Positions 8,228 to 16,625 of a DNA stretch of 64,000 nt are shown here, in pieces (positions within the stretch are counted from its first letter, which is position 1; each line of letters opens with the position of its first letter). The notes beneath the pieces were generated by a model that was given only the letters and a program-made list of their open reading frames with translations, was not told the origin of the DNA and searched no databases. The stretch comes from Nitrosopumilus sp. (GTDB lineage: Archaea > Thermoproteota > Nitrososphaeria > Nitrososphaerales > Nitrosopumilaceae), in assembly GCF_025699255.1 (NCBI RefSeq), contig NZ_JAILWA010000008.1:1-64000 (forward strand). Direction: 5' to 3'. The translations under genes were made by a program, and so were the position numbers.

Positions 8228-9091
8228 ATGGTAAGAAAAAACCTTACTCCTTCAGTTGTAAAAAAATTCATCCCTGCTAGAAAAGCAAAATCACGAAAGG
8301 GAGACAATGGGGTTGTATTAGTTGTAGGTGGAAGTTACATTTACCATGGTGCACCTATTTTATCTTCTATTGCTGCATTAAAGTGTGGTACAGATCTTGT
8401 TTATACTTCTGTCCCAAAAATTAATGTGTCTCCAACACGTTCCGTATCTCCTAACTTGATTGTCATTCCTTTAGTTGATCAAAAATTTACTCGTGGAGCA
8501 GCAAACAAGCTAATTGGTGCATTGCCTCGAAATTTAGATTCTGCAACTATTGGGATGGGGCTTGCAATCCAAGAAAAAAACTCTCTACTTCATTTTGTAA
8601 AATCTTTACTTGATAGAGATGTTAGATTATCTTTGGATGCTAGTGCTTTAATTCCTGAGGTGCTGCCCCTTTTGGCAAACAAAAATGTCGTAGTAACTCC
8701 TCATGCTGGTGAGTTTAAACGATTATTTGGAGAATCTCCATCTAATTCCAAAAATGAAAGAATCAAACTAGTAGAAAAAAAGGCAAAAGAATTTGCTATA
8801 ACTGTATTATTGAAAGGTGCAACTGATATTATTTCAGATGGTTCTATCACTTATCTTAATGAGAAAAAAACTCCTGCGATGACTGTAGGTGGAACAGGAG
8901 ATGTTTTATCTGGATTAGTTGCTGGATTGTTGTCAAATAATAGAAATTCATTAGAATCTGCATCTGCTGCCACATTCATTAATGGTTTGGCTGGTAAATC
9001 TGCTCAAAAGAAATTGGGATTGCACATGACCTCGATGGATCTTTTAGTTGAAATTCCTGCAGTGATGAAGCCTTTTGATAGAATTGTGTGA
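8228..9091 (+). CDS. nnrD: ADP-dependent NAD(P)H-hydrate dehydratase
   Basis: A 287-residue ribokinase-fold protein matching the C-terminal (carbohydrate-kinase-like, YjeF C) domain of the NAD(P)HX repair enzymes. It dehydrates damaged NAD(P)H hydrate at the expense of ADP. The start has a Gly-rich strand (VVLVVGGSYIYHGAP), the middle VVTPHAGEFKRLFG, and the end the nucleotide and anion-hole motif GGTGDVLSG. The epimerase domain (NnrE) often fused in front is absent here and must lie elsewhere if present. The stop overlaps the GTG form of the next gene's start by 3 bp. Confidence 0.88.
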   Translation: MVRKNLTPSVVKKFIPARKAKSRKGDNGVVLVVGGSYIYHGAPILSSIAALKCGTDLVYTSVPKINVSPTRSVSPNLIVIPLVDQKFTRGAANKLIGALPRNLDSATIGMGLAIQEKNSLLHFVKSLLDRDVRLSLDASALIPEVLPLLANKNVVVTPHAGEFKRLFGESPSNSKNERIKLVEKKAKEFAITVLLKGATDIISDGSITYLNEKKTPAMTVGGTGDVLSGLVAGLLSNNRNSLESASAATFINGLAGKSAQKKLGLHMTSMDLLVEIPAVMKPFDRIV

Positions 9092-9096
9092 ATAGA

Positions 9097-10461
9097 ATGG
9101 CTCCTACAAAATATGTAGATTCTCATATGGCTGAGATTATTTCTGATTTACAGACATTAATTCGTCAACCTAGTGTTTCGGCAAAAAATGAAGGTATTGA
9201 GGAATGTGCAAAATTAGTTCAAAAATTATTGAAAAAATCTGGAATTCATTCTGAAATTTTGAGATTAAAAAAAGATATTGCTCCAATTGTCTACGGCGAA
9301 ATAAAATCTAAAAAAAATCCTTCAAAAACTTTGATGTTTTACAACCATTATGATGTACAACCTGCTGAACCATTTGATTTATGGGACGATCCTCCATTTA
9401 GTGGTGTTAGAAAAGGAAACAAAATTTTTGGAAGAGGTGCAACTGATGATAAAGGAGAATTAATCACTAGAATCAAAGCAGTTGAAGCTTGTCTAAAAAC
9501 AACTGGTGATGTTCCATGTAACATAAAATTTGTAATTGAAGGCGAAGAAGAAACTGGCAGTGCTCATATTGAAGATTATCTAAAAAAATACAAAAAGAAA
9601 TTTTCTTGTGATGGTGTAATCTGGGAATTTGGATATGTTGATGCAAAAAATCGACCAATAATTGGACTCGGAATGAAAGGATTACTTTTTGTTGAATTAT
9701 CTGTAAAAGAATCTATTAGAGATGCCCATTCCAGTCTTGCTGTTTTAATTAAAAATCCTGCATGGCGTCTAATTGATGCCATAAGTACCATTAGAAATTC
9801 AGATGGGAAGATTCTCATCAAAGATTGGTACAAAGAGGTATCGCCTTTATCAAAAAATGATCTAAAAATTATCGAGAAAGAACCCTTTGATGAAAATGTT
9901 TTCAAAAAAGAATTTGGAATCAAATCTTTTGTAGGAAGCATGAAAGGAATGGATGCAAAAAAGGCAATGGTGGCAGGGGCTACCTGTAACATTGCAGGAT
10001 TTGTGTCTGGATATGCAGGTGATGGTGCAAAAACTGTTTTGCCTGGAAGTGCGTTAGTGAAAATAGATTTTAGATTAGTTCCTAAAATGAATCCAAAAAA
10101 ACAAGCAATGCGATTAAAAAAACATCTGATATCAAAAGGATTTTCCGATGTTGGCATCAAGGTATATCATGGTGAAGCAGCTGCTAGAACTAATTCCTCA
10201 GATCCTTTTGTTTCACAAGTAAAAGATGCAGCTGACAAATCTTTTGGCAAATCCATTTTGAATATTTCAAATGCAGGAACTGGTCCGATGCATCCTTTTG
10301 TTGATATATTAAAAGCACCTTGTATTTCTATAGGGAGCACCTATATGTTTTCCAGAATTCACTCTCCAAATGAATTTGCGCGAGTGGATTTACTTAAAAA
10401 AACTACAAAATGTATGTGTCTAATAATGGAAAATTTTGGAAAAACTAGTGTAAACATCTAG
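9097..10461 (+). CDS. M20 family metallopeptidase / dipeptidase
   Basis: A zinc-dependent peptidase of the M20 (ArgE/DapE/carnosinase-like) family, 454 residues from the ATG at 9097. A GTG at 9088, overlapping nnrD, would add three residues. The first metal ligand is in HYDVQP, the bridging Asp in ATDDKGE, and the catalytic Glu and metal Glu in EGEEETGS. A dimerisation lid domain follows, and the last His ligand is near RIHSPNE. The subclass with DVQPAEPFDLW resembles broad dipeptidases rather than DapE. The 3' end overlaps the convergent DoxX gene by 17 bp. Confidence 0.88.
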   Translation: MAPTKYVDSHMAEIISDLQTLIRQPSVSAKNEGIEECAKLVQKLLKKSGIHSEILRLKKDIAPIVYGEIKSKKNPSKTLMFYNHYDVQPAEPFDLWDDPPFSGVRKGNKIFGRGATDDKGELITRIKAVEACLKTTGDVPCNIKFVIEGEEETGSAHIEDYLKKYKKKFSCDGVIWEFGYVDAKNRPIIGLGMKGLLFVELSVKESIRDAHSSLAVLIKNPAWRLIDAISTIRNSDGKILIKDWYKEVSPLSKNDLKIIEKEPFDENVFKKEFGIKSFVGSMKGMDAKKAMVAGATCNIAGFVSGYAGDGAKTVLPGSALVKIDFRLVPKMNPKKQAMRLKKHLISKGFSDVGIKVYHGEAAARTNSSDPFVSQVKDAADKSFGKSILNISNAGTGPMHPFVDILKAPCISIGSTYMFSRIHSPNEFARVDLLKKTTKCMCLIMENFGKTSVNI

Positions 10462-10861
10462 GCAGTTTTTTGATTGCATGGGCAAGTGATATTCTTCCTG
10501 GTCCTACAATCATGATGACTATCGAGGATGCAAGCAAAATCAAGTCTAGTTCTACTCCTCCTTTTCCTGTAATGCTTGATGCTCCTTTGACCATGAATAT
10601 TGCACCTAACATGATTATTGAAATTAGTGATGCTGATAATCTACTTAGTACACCTATAATTAGTAAAATCCCTGGAACTAGTTCTGCTAATGCAATTGGG
10701 ATTTGCATTTCTGCTGGTAATCCCATGTTGGGCAAATTCTCTGCAAATCCTGGATTGAATTTTGACATTCCATGTAAAATGAAGATTACTCCTATGGCAG
10801 ATCTTAAACCCATAAAGACAACATCGTTAAGAATTTTTTCTCTTATCTCTGCTGAAGTCAA
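10445..10861 (-). CDS. DoxX-family membrane protein
   Basis: A 138-residue protein with four predicted transmembrane helices. The signature GVIFILHGMSKF near residue 25 and the ELVPGILLIIGVLSR segment match the DoxX family. DoxX proteins include the small subunit of a thiosulfate:quinone oxidoreductase in Acidianus, but most members are uncharacterised, so only a membrane redox-related role is suggested. The last 17 bases lie inside the end of the peptidase gene on the other strand. Confidence 0.8.
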   Translation of the reverse strand: MTSAEIREKILNDVVFMGLRSAIGVIFILHGMSKFNPGFAENLPNMGLPAEMQIPIALAELVPGILLIIGVLSRLSASLISIIMLGAIFMVKGASSITGKGGVELDLILLASSIVIMIVGPGRISLAHAIKKLPRCLH

Positions 10862-10957
10862 TGAGTAAATCAGTCTATTTTCAGTATAATTATTTTGCTC
10901 ATAAATTACGCGTTAAATGTAGAAAGCCCTTTATTATGCGGCAAAATTATTTGAAAT

Positions 10958-11554
10958 ATGTCAATGTATATGCCAGGAGCAACTGCTGTTGGAATTACTT
11001 TTGATGGTGGCGTAGTTTTTGCTAGCGAAAAAAGGATCGCCTTTGGTAATTTTCTTGTAAGTAAATCTACAAAGAAAACATTCCCAATTACTCCTAAAGT
11101 TGGTGCAACTTGTGCTGGTCTTGTGGCTGATATGCAAATTTTGTCTTTACAAATAGCGGCTCTTGCAAAAATTAGAAAAATGGAACTAAAAAGAGATGTT
11201 CCTCCAAACACTGTTGCCAAAATGATGTCTAATATGATGTATGAAAGAAGATATTTTCCATTATTGACTCAGGTGATTGTTGGTGGAGTTGTTGATAAAC
11301 CAATTATGTATACTTTAGATCCATTGGGTTCTGTATTGCCTGATGAATATGCTGCAGTAGGTACTGGAGCTGAGATGGCATTAGGTGTTTTGGATCCTCA
11401 ATTCAAACCAAATATGAGTAAAGATGAGGCTGTTGATTTGGCAAAGCGTGCAGTTCGTTCAGCCGCACTTAGAGATTCTGCAAGTGGTGATGGATTGGAT
11501 GTTCTAGTTATCACAAATGATGGAACTGAAGAATTTACAGAAGAAATCAAATAA
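10958..11554 (+). CDS. psmB: Proteasome beta subunit lacking the catalytic threonine
   Basis: A 198-residue 20S proteasome beta subunit with a very short N-terminal extension. Active beta subunits are cleaved after Gly to expose Thr1 (GTTTVG). Here the equivalent is Gly7-Ala8-Thr9-Ala10-Val11-Gly12, so position 1 is Ala. The other active-site positions are kept: Glu24 (position 17) and Lys40 (position 33). The late motif RDSASGDGLDV, which holds Asp166 and Ser169 equivalents, is intact. The subunit therefore probably builds the ring but is not proteolytic, as reported for one of two beta subunits in Sulfolobus. A second, active psmB should exist elsewhere. Translation appears leaderless. Confidence 0.9.
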   Translation: MSMYMPGATAVGITFDGGVVFASEKRIAFGNFLVSKSTKKTFPITPKVGATCAGLVADMQILSLQIAALAKIRKMELKRDVPPNTVAKMMSNMMYERRYFPLLTQVIVGGVVDKPIMYTLDPLGSVLPDEYAAVGTGAEMALGVLDPQFKPNMSKDEAVDLAKRAVRSAALRDSASGDGLDVLVITNDGTEEFTEEIK

Positions 11555-11581
11555 CTAAATTCAAAGTTTTAAAAATCGGTT

Positions 11582-12058
11582 TTAGTCGTAAATTGTTTTC
11601 CCTGTTTCCCAGAATTTGTCTGAAATATAATGGATGTTTTTGATGACTTCTCCTTTGCTCATGTTGTCTAATTCTGAACTTGCAACAATTGCTTTTCCAA
11701 CAGCTAAAAATTTGTGTTGAGATTCTTCTACAATACAAACTAGTTTATCTTTTTCAAATTCTGTGAATTCTTTGATTCCTGGTCTCATCAAATTTGCCCC
11801 TTTGCACATAAATTTGACTGCTCCCATGTCTACTGTAACTGATGGAAATTTTTCCAACATTTCTGTTTCTGATAAAAATGGAAGATAATCGTCTTCAACT
11901 TTTAATATTTTAATTCCTTTACCTGTGATTATTTGTGCATCCTCCAAAATTTGATGAACTTTGACATTTTTCATTTTTGGTAATTCAATTCCCCATCTTT
12001 CTGAAACTGTTTTTAACAGCACATTGGTCTCGCTTTTGGATATTAGGTTTGATTTCAA
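11582..12058 (-). CDS. PUA-domain RNA-binding protein (MCT-1-like)
   Basis: A 158-residue protein with a small N-terminal domain and a C-terminal PUA domain (about 75-150). The core of the PUA domain is VDMGAVKFMCKGANLMRPGI, followed by AVGKAIVASSELD. This matches the archaeal relatives of MCT-1/eIF2D N-terminal regions, which bind the small ribosomal subunit or tRNA. The start overlaps the end of the homoserine dehydrogenase gene by 4 bp, so the two are translationally coupled despite unrelated roles. Confidence 0.82.
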   Translation of the reverse strand: MKSNLISKSETNVLLKTVSERWGIELPKMKNVKVHQILEDAQIITGKGIKILKVEDDYLPFLSETEMLEKFPSVTVDMGAVKFMCKGANLMRPGIKEFTEFEKDKLVCIVEESQHKFLAVGKAIVASSELDNMSKGEVIKNIHYISDKFWETGKTIYD

Positions 12059-13065
12059 TCTCTTGCAATCTCTTGTCTGATGTCTAGCAGATCTCTTAGG
12101 ATTGAACTAGCTGTTTCCATGCCTCCTGCACCCTTTCCGATAATTGTTTGGGTTCCAGAATGCTCTGAAGTAAACGCTATCGCATTTAATGTCCCATTTA
12201 CGCAAAGAGGATCATCGTTTGATACTTCAACTGGTCCTACTTTGAGTTCTTTGTTACATGATGCAATTAGTTTTATTGATGAATTGTTTTTGGCTGCTTT
12301 TTTGATGTCCTCTACTGTGACATTTCTAATTCCTGTACAATTGATATCTGGTAATGTGACCTTCATTCCCATTATCCAATTTGCCAAAATGACAAGTTTT
12401 GCTGCTGCATCAAGTCCATCCAAATCTAATGATTCATCAGCTTCGACGTATCCTTTGTCTTGTGCATCTTTTAGGGCTTCTTCATATGAAACCCCTGTTC
12501 CCATATTTGTTAAAATGTAATTTGTGGTTCCGTTGAGAATTCCTGCAAATGATGTGATTCTTTCACCGCTTAGGCTATTTTTGGCATAATCTAGAATTGG
12601 TGTTCCTCCTCCAACGGTTCCACTAAATTTGAACATAACTTGATTATATGTAGCCAGTTCTAATAATGATGGAAATGCTAATGCCAGTGGCCCTTTGTTT
12701 ACTGAGATTACGTGCATTCCTTTTTTCATGGCCGTAGTGATATGTGTCATTCCAGGTTCTGCGTCTTTGTAATTGCTGGCTGTAGTTTCTATTAACACAT
12801 CTGCCTCAATATTTTTTAACATGTCAATTCCCGACATTGTGTTTTGAGTATCTGAATAATTTTTTATTGTTCCAAATTTTTTCTTTACTTCAATTAGTTT
12901 ATTGAAATCTAATCCTGATTTATCAACTGCACTTCCTTTGCTGTCAAACACTCCGACTACTCTTGGTTTTAATCCGTATTTTGCATAAAGATCTTCTGAA
13001 CGTGAATCAAATAGTTTGACTAAGCTTTGACCTACAACTCCAAAACCACATAGTATTATTCTCAA
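12055..13065 (-). CDS. hom: Homoserine dehydrogenase
   Basis: A 336-residue NAD(P)-dependent oxidoreductase for the step from aspartate semialdehyde to homoserine, leading to threonine and methionine. The Rossmann motif GFGVVGQSL opens the protein. SVNKGPLA is the nicotinamide-site segment, and GGGTPILDYAKNSLSGE with GILNGTTNYIL marks the substrate domain. A catalytic Lys lies in the AAKLVILANWIMG region. There is no ACT domain, so feedback by threonine through that module is not expected. The length is typical for the short archaeal form. Confidence 0.93.
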   Translation of the reverse strand: MRIILCGFGVVGQSLVKLFDSRSEDLYAKYGLKPRVVGVFDSKGSAVDKSGLDFNKLIEVKKKFGTIKNYSDTQNTMSGIDMLKNIEADVLIETTASNYKDAEPGMTHITTAMKKGMHVISVNKGPLALAFPSLLELATYNQVMFKFSGTVGGGTPILDYAKNSLSGERITSFAGILNGTTNYILTNMGTGVSYEEALKDAQDKGYVEADESLDLDGLDAAAKLVILANWIMGMKVTLPDINCTGIRNVTVEDIKKAAKNNSSIKLIASCNKELKVGPVEVSNDDPLCVNGTLNAIAFTSEHSGTQTIIGKGAGGMETASSILRDLLDIRQEIARD

Positions 13066-13177
13066 ATTGATTCTTCCCTTTTAGTTGAATTATTGTAGTT
13101 CATTATGTTTCTCTTGATTTTCTTATCATTAATTGCGTTTTATTAAATATTTTTGAACAAAATGGTGTCCTCATCGA

Positions 13178-13582
13178 CTATTCGTCATCATCGTTTTCAT
13201 GTTGTAATGAAATTGAGTTGATACAATATCTCTCGTTTGTAGGCTTTGGTCCATCATCAAACACATGTCCTAGATGTGCTCCACATTTGTTACAATTTAC
13301 TTCCGTTCTAACCATTCCATATGTGGTGTCTGAAACATATTCTATTTTATCTTCAGAGATTGGTTTCCAAAAACTTGGCCAGCCTGACCCTGAATCAAAT
13401 TTGGCATCTGTTGAAAAAAGCACTTCTCCACAACACGTGCATTTGAAATTTCCTTCAAGTTTTGTATTGTTATATTTCCCAGAAAATGGCGGTTCTGTTC
13501 CATGATTGATGCAAATTTCATATTGATCAGGAGTTAACTGTTTTTTCCACTCTTCTGGACTTTTTTCAATTCTTTTTACCAT
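13178..13582 (-). CDS. msrB: Peptide-methionine (R)-S-oxide reductase
   Basis: A 134-residue MsrB, which repairs the R-form of methionine sulfoxide in oxidised proteins. Two CxxC pairs (CTCC and CNKCG) bind structural zinc. GSGWPSF and the active-site segment RYCINSISL, with the catalytic Cys near residue 118, are present. A recycling Cys in the usual upstream position is not obvious. The superoxide dismutase gene at 35239 is functionally related but far away. It lies head-to-tail with the ThyX-like gene. Confidence 0.95.
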   Translation of the reverse strand: MVKRIEKSPEEWKKQLTPDQYEICINHGTEPPFSGKYNNTKLEGNFKCTCCGEVLFSTDAKFDSGSGWPSFWKPISEDKIEYVSDTTYGMVRTEVNCNKCGAHLGHVFDDGPKPTNERYCINSISLQHENDDDE

Positions 13583-13618
13583 GATGGTTTTTCTTTAATC
13601 AAATATTAGAATATTTTT

Positions 13619-15235
13619 CTATTTTAGTTTCTTTCTCTTCTCTTCAGTTCTTTTTTCAGATTCAAATCTTTCTAAATCATATTCTTTCAAATCTACATAC
13701 TTCATAATTTTGCTCAGATTTGGATGAACTTTGTTTATTTGTTTGTACATTTGCTGTGCAACTCTTCTGTAATCTACATGACCTTGAGGGACTGTTCTTA
13801 ATTCTATAAGATGACATGCTTCTCTTAAATTAAATTTCATAAAATATGGATAATTATATCCAAAGTTTACAACATACTGTCCTTGTTCGGGAAATTTTAT
13901 TCGAATTTTATCAAATGTCTCTTTGGTTTTATCCATACAATCTTTGAAATCTTTTTCAATTCCCAAAATTTTAATCTCATCTGGTATATTATACCCGTGA
14001 TCAGTTGTAAGGAGTTGTCTTTCAAGTGTGAGTGCCCTATGTCTATGAAAATCTCTGAACATTCCAAAATTATTACAAAGATCAAATGTGTAATATGTCA
14101 TTTCAAATGCTCTTGATGGTCTATGACGTCTATTTGTTCGAATCTTTGTAAATTCTTGTATTATTTTGTTTTTTCTTTCTTTTGATAATTTTTTGACGTG
14201 TTGTGAAATATTATGATAAGACGTACTTGGTGATTGTTCATACATTATACTGGTAATAATTTTATCAATGCTATTTTTTTCTGATTCATAATCAACAAGT
14301 TTTGTAATTGTTCCTTTTTTTGGATTTGATTTAATTTCTTTTGCAGTGATTGATTTTGATTTATTTTTAATATCTTTGAGGTATTTTTGAAATGATTTAC
14401 CATACTTGTCATCTGCTCTTCGAACAAATGATTTGATTGTGGTATCTAGCTCTTTTTTGATTTTTGAGGCTAAATTTTGCTCTTCTTCTAGTTCTGAAGC
14501 ACCTAATACTGTTAGAAGATATTCAAATGCCCGTCCATTTCCAGTAATTCCAACATTTGTCAATGTTGATGCAGGTAATAATCCTCGTAGAATGTCCAAA
14601 GCTTTAGCTTTGGTTGAACCTTTGTAAATCATATTTGCAGATTTAATGTCTGATTCATTTTTTAATTTAGAAAATAATTTTTCTTTTTGGTCTGATGAAT
14701 CTTTAAAACTATACTTTTCAATAGGATATTTTTCTCTAACATAGTTTACCATTGGTTCTATGTTTTTTGAATAAACATCAAATGAAAAATTACAACTTTC
14801 TTCATACATGTCTGCAAATTTTGATTTCATGATTTTAGGATCTCTGTAAAATCTGTATTTTCCATTTTCTTTTTTGTTCCATGCAACATATCTTGAAGAT
14901 TTTTCTAAATATGATAATCCTATTCTTCTGTCTTCAATTTTTTTTACTGCAATGTTTGATAATCCTTCAATTGCAATTTGTGCTTCTCCTAGTTCTGCAA
15001 CTGAATCATCTCCATATTCTAAAAGTACTCTGTTGTAGAATTCTTCTCCTCTGTTTTTGTTTTGTAAAAATTCGTCTAAAAATATTCGTCTCATGCTTTT
15101 GTCTGTTCTGCTGTATCTTGACATTAATGCCCCCCGATCAACTTGTTGTGGAGTAATTATCGCAAAGACATTTCCATCTGTATTTGAAAAGTGATCTGAC
15201 AAAATTTTCTTTTCTTTAATTGAGAATTCAGACAA
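13619..15235 (-). CDS. Double-domain ThyX-like protein
   Basis: A 538-residue protein that looks like two ThyX (flavin-dependent thymidylate synthase) domains in tandem. The N-terminal half has [18 protein letters not shown] and KSSRYVAW, and the C-terminal half has [15 protein letters not shown] and a [19 protein letters not shown] stretch. The classical ThyX motif RHRxxSxxxxSxR is changed: RHR is kept but the two Ser positions are Leu and Leu. Flavin and dUMP chemistry is thus uncertain. It may be the thymidylate synthase of this organism or a diverged paralogue. The middle (about 190-370) is Lys-rich and low in conserved residues. Confidence 0.75.
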   Translation of the reverse strand: MSEFSIKEKKILSDHFSNTDGNVFAIITPQQVDRGALMSRYSRTDKSMRRIFLDEFLQNKNRGEEFYNRVLLEYGDDSVAELGEAQIAIEGLSNIAVKKIEDRRIGLSYLEKSSRYVAWNKKENGKYRFYRDPKIMKSKFADMYEESCNFSFDVYSKNIEPMVNYVREKYPIEKYSFKDSSDQKEKLFSKLKNESDIKSANMIYKGSTKAKALDILRGLLPASTLTNVGITGNGRAFEYLLTVLGASELEEEQNLASKIKKELDTTIKSFVRRADDKYGKSFQKYLKDIKNKSKSITAKEIKSNPKKGTITKLVDYESEKNSIDKIITSIMYEQSPSTSYHNISQHVKKLSKERKNKIIQEFTKIRTNRRHRPSRAFEMTYYTFDLCNNFGMFRDFHRHRALTLERQLLTTDHGYNIPDEIKILGIEKDFKDCMDKTKETFDKIRIKFPEQGQYVVNFGYNYPYFMKFNLREACHLIELRTVPQGHVDYRRVAQQMYKQINKVHPNLSKIMKYVDLKEYDLERFESEKRTEEKRKKLK

Positions 15236-15267
15236 TAACGTTCTGTTGATTCACAATTATTAATAGT

Positions 15268-15561
15268 CTATTTCTTTTTTCCAATTTGAATTAGATCGGG
15301 ACCCTTGTCTCTGTCTTTGTCTTGGCCTTTTGCTTGCCATCTAAGTAGTACTTGTTTGAATGCTTCCGCATCTTCTTCGTTTTCTGTATACATCAATGTG
15401 GTTACCCAATATCCTTTTTTGGCAGTTTTTCCACCAATAGAATTCATCCAAAAATCACTTGGCAAAGTCTCCATAGCTTTGTTGTTTGGATCTTTAGGAG
15501 CTTCAATCCACCTACTTGCGACGAAATTCAAAATTTGTTCAAGTTCTTCTTTTTGAATCAT
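15268..15561 (-). CDS. Hypothetical protein, 97 aa
   Basis: A small soluble protein with two conserved-looking segments, ILNFVASRWIEAPKDP and KKGYWVTTLMYTENEEDA, and a basic C-terminus. There are no cysteines or membrane helices. It precedes the ThyX-like gene on the same strand by 32 bp and is divergent from cdvA. No family recognised. Confidence 0.6.
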   Translation of the reverse strand: MIQKEELEQILNFVASRWIEAPKDPNNKAMETLPSDFWMNSIGGKTAKKGYWVTTLMYTENEEDAEAFKQVLLRWQAKGQDKDRDKGPDLIQIGKKK

Positions 15562-15694
15562 GAGCCTACTAATTTGTCTCTAGATTTTAAAATTACTAAA
15601 AACTCTCGAATTTTGAGTTTGTGAATTTAATCTTACTAAAACTAAAAACATTCCTTACACTTTGTCGGTTATACAAATCTCTAAACTATCACAC

Positions 15695-16573
15695 ATGACA
15701 AACGACGATATCGAAATTATCGGTAAAAATGTCAAAGACATGTACGGAACATTCATGGGTAAAGTCGTAGGAACAATAACTGATATTGACGGAAGTATTC
15801 AATCCGTTGGCATTGACTGCGGTTCTCAAGGATTACAGCAAATCCAATATGAGCAACTAGTGGTTCAAGGTGATGTGGTTATTTTTATTCCAAAATGGAG
15901 ACTCGACTCACAAAGACTCATTCGAGAAAAACAATTAACGCTACGTCGATTAAAAGCATTGATTGACATTGTTTCAGAAAATGATGACATGAAAACAGAT
16001 GCAGAAATCATTCATGAAAAATACAAGTCAAAACTTGTATCATTAGATGAAACAGAACATGAAATCAAAGCAATTCTTGAGGCAAGATTGACAGAGCTAA
16101 ATGATCAAATGAAGTCTGCAAAAATGTTATCGTTTGATGCAAAAGTACAATACAAGAGCAATGAAATCTCTGATGCAACATTTGAGACAGTGAAATCATG
16201 TACAACTGAGGTAATTGAACATGTGACTCACGAAATAGCCGAAATCGCAAATGTAAAGAGTAGAATTGCAGATCTTGAATTGGAAGTGCAAGAGATAACA
16301 GCTCCTCCAACACCCGACATCCAAGAATCAGCCGTTTCATATCTGGAGACTTCTGAACAAGAACAACAAGTTCAGACAATACTTCCAGAAGTACCAGTCG
16401 AATCAACAGTAATACCTTCAGAACCTATTGAGGCTCCTAGTAACCCTATACCAGAACCTCCTACTGATTCTGAGGTAACATTTGCATTTCCAGAACCACC
16501 TCAACAGGTGACCGCAGATACTTCAAAAGACGACAATGATAACGATTGGCTTGCTAGAATGGAAGCACAATAA
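15695..16573 (+). CDS. cdvA: Cell division protein CdvA
   Basis: A 292-residue protein matching the thaumarchaeal CdvA, the membrane/DNA-associated scaffold that recruits ESCRT-III-like CdvB to the division site. An N-terminal PRC-barrel-like beta domain covers about 20-75. A long coiled coil covers about 80-210, rich in Glu and Lys heptads. A Pro/Glu/Ser linker leads to the C-terminal short motif DNDWLARMEAQ, the likely CdvB-binding tail. I chose the ATG at 15695. A TTG at 15662 would add 11 residues. No cdvB or cdvC is adjacent, which is usual in Nitrosopumilus, where the genes are dispersed. Confidence 0.85.
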   Translation: MTNDDIEIIGKNVKDMYGTFMGKVVGTITDIDGSIQSVGIDCGSQGLQQIQYEQLVVQGDVVIFIPKWRLDSQRLIREKQLTLRRLKALIDIVSENDDMKTDAEIIHEKYKSKLVSLDETEHEIKAILEARLTELNDQMKSAKMLSFDAKVQYKSNEISDATFETVKSCTTEVIEHVTHEIAEIANVKSRIADLELEVQEITAPPTPDIQESAVSYLETSEQEQQVQTILPEVPVESTVIPSEPIEAPSNPIPEPPTDSEVTFAFPEPPQQVTADTSKDDNDNDWLARMEAQ

Positions 16574-16625
16574 TTTTTTTAAATTATTTTTTTAACACTT
16601 AGAAAGATCTAATTTCATACACTTT

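Noticed and set aside
10470-10868. 132-aa frame opposite the DoxX gene
   Set aside because: The DoxX motif and TM helices on the minus strand explain this stretch; the plus frame is a shadow.
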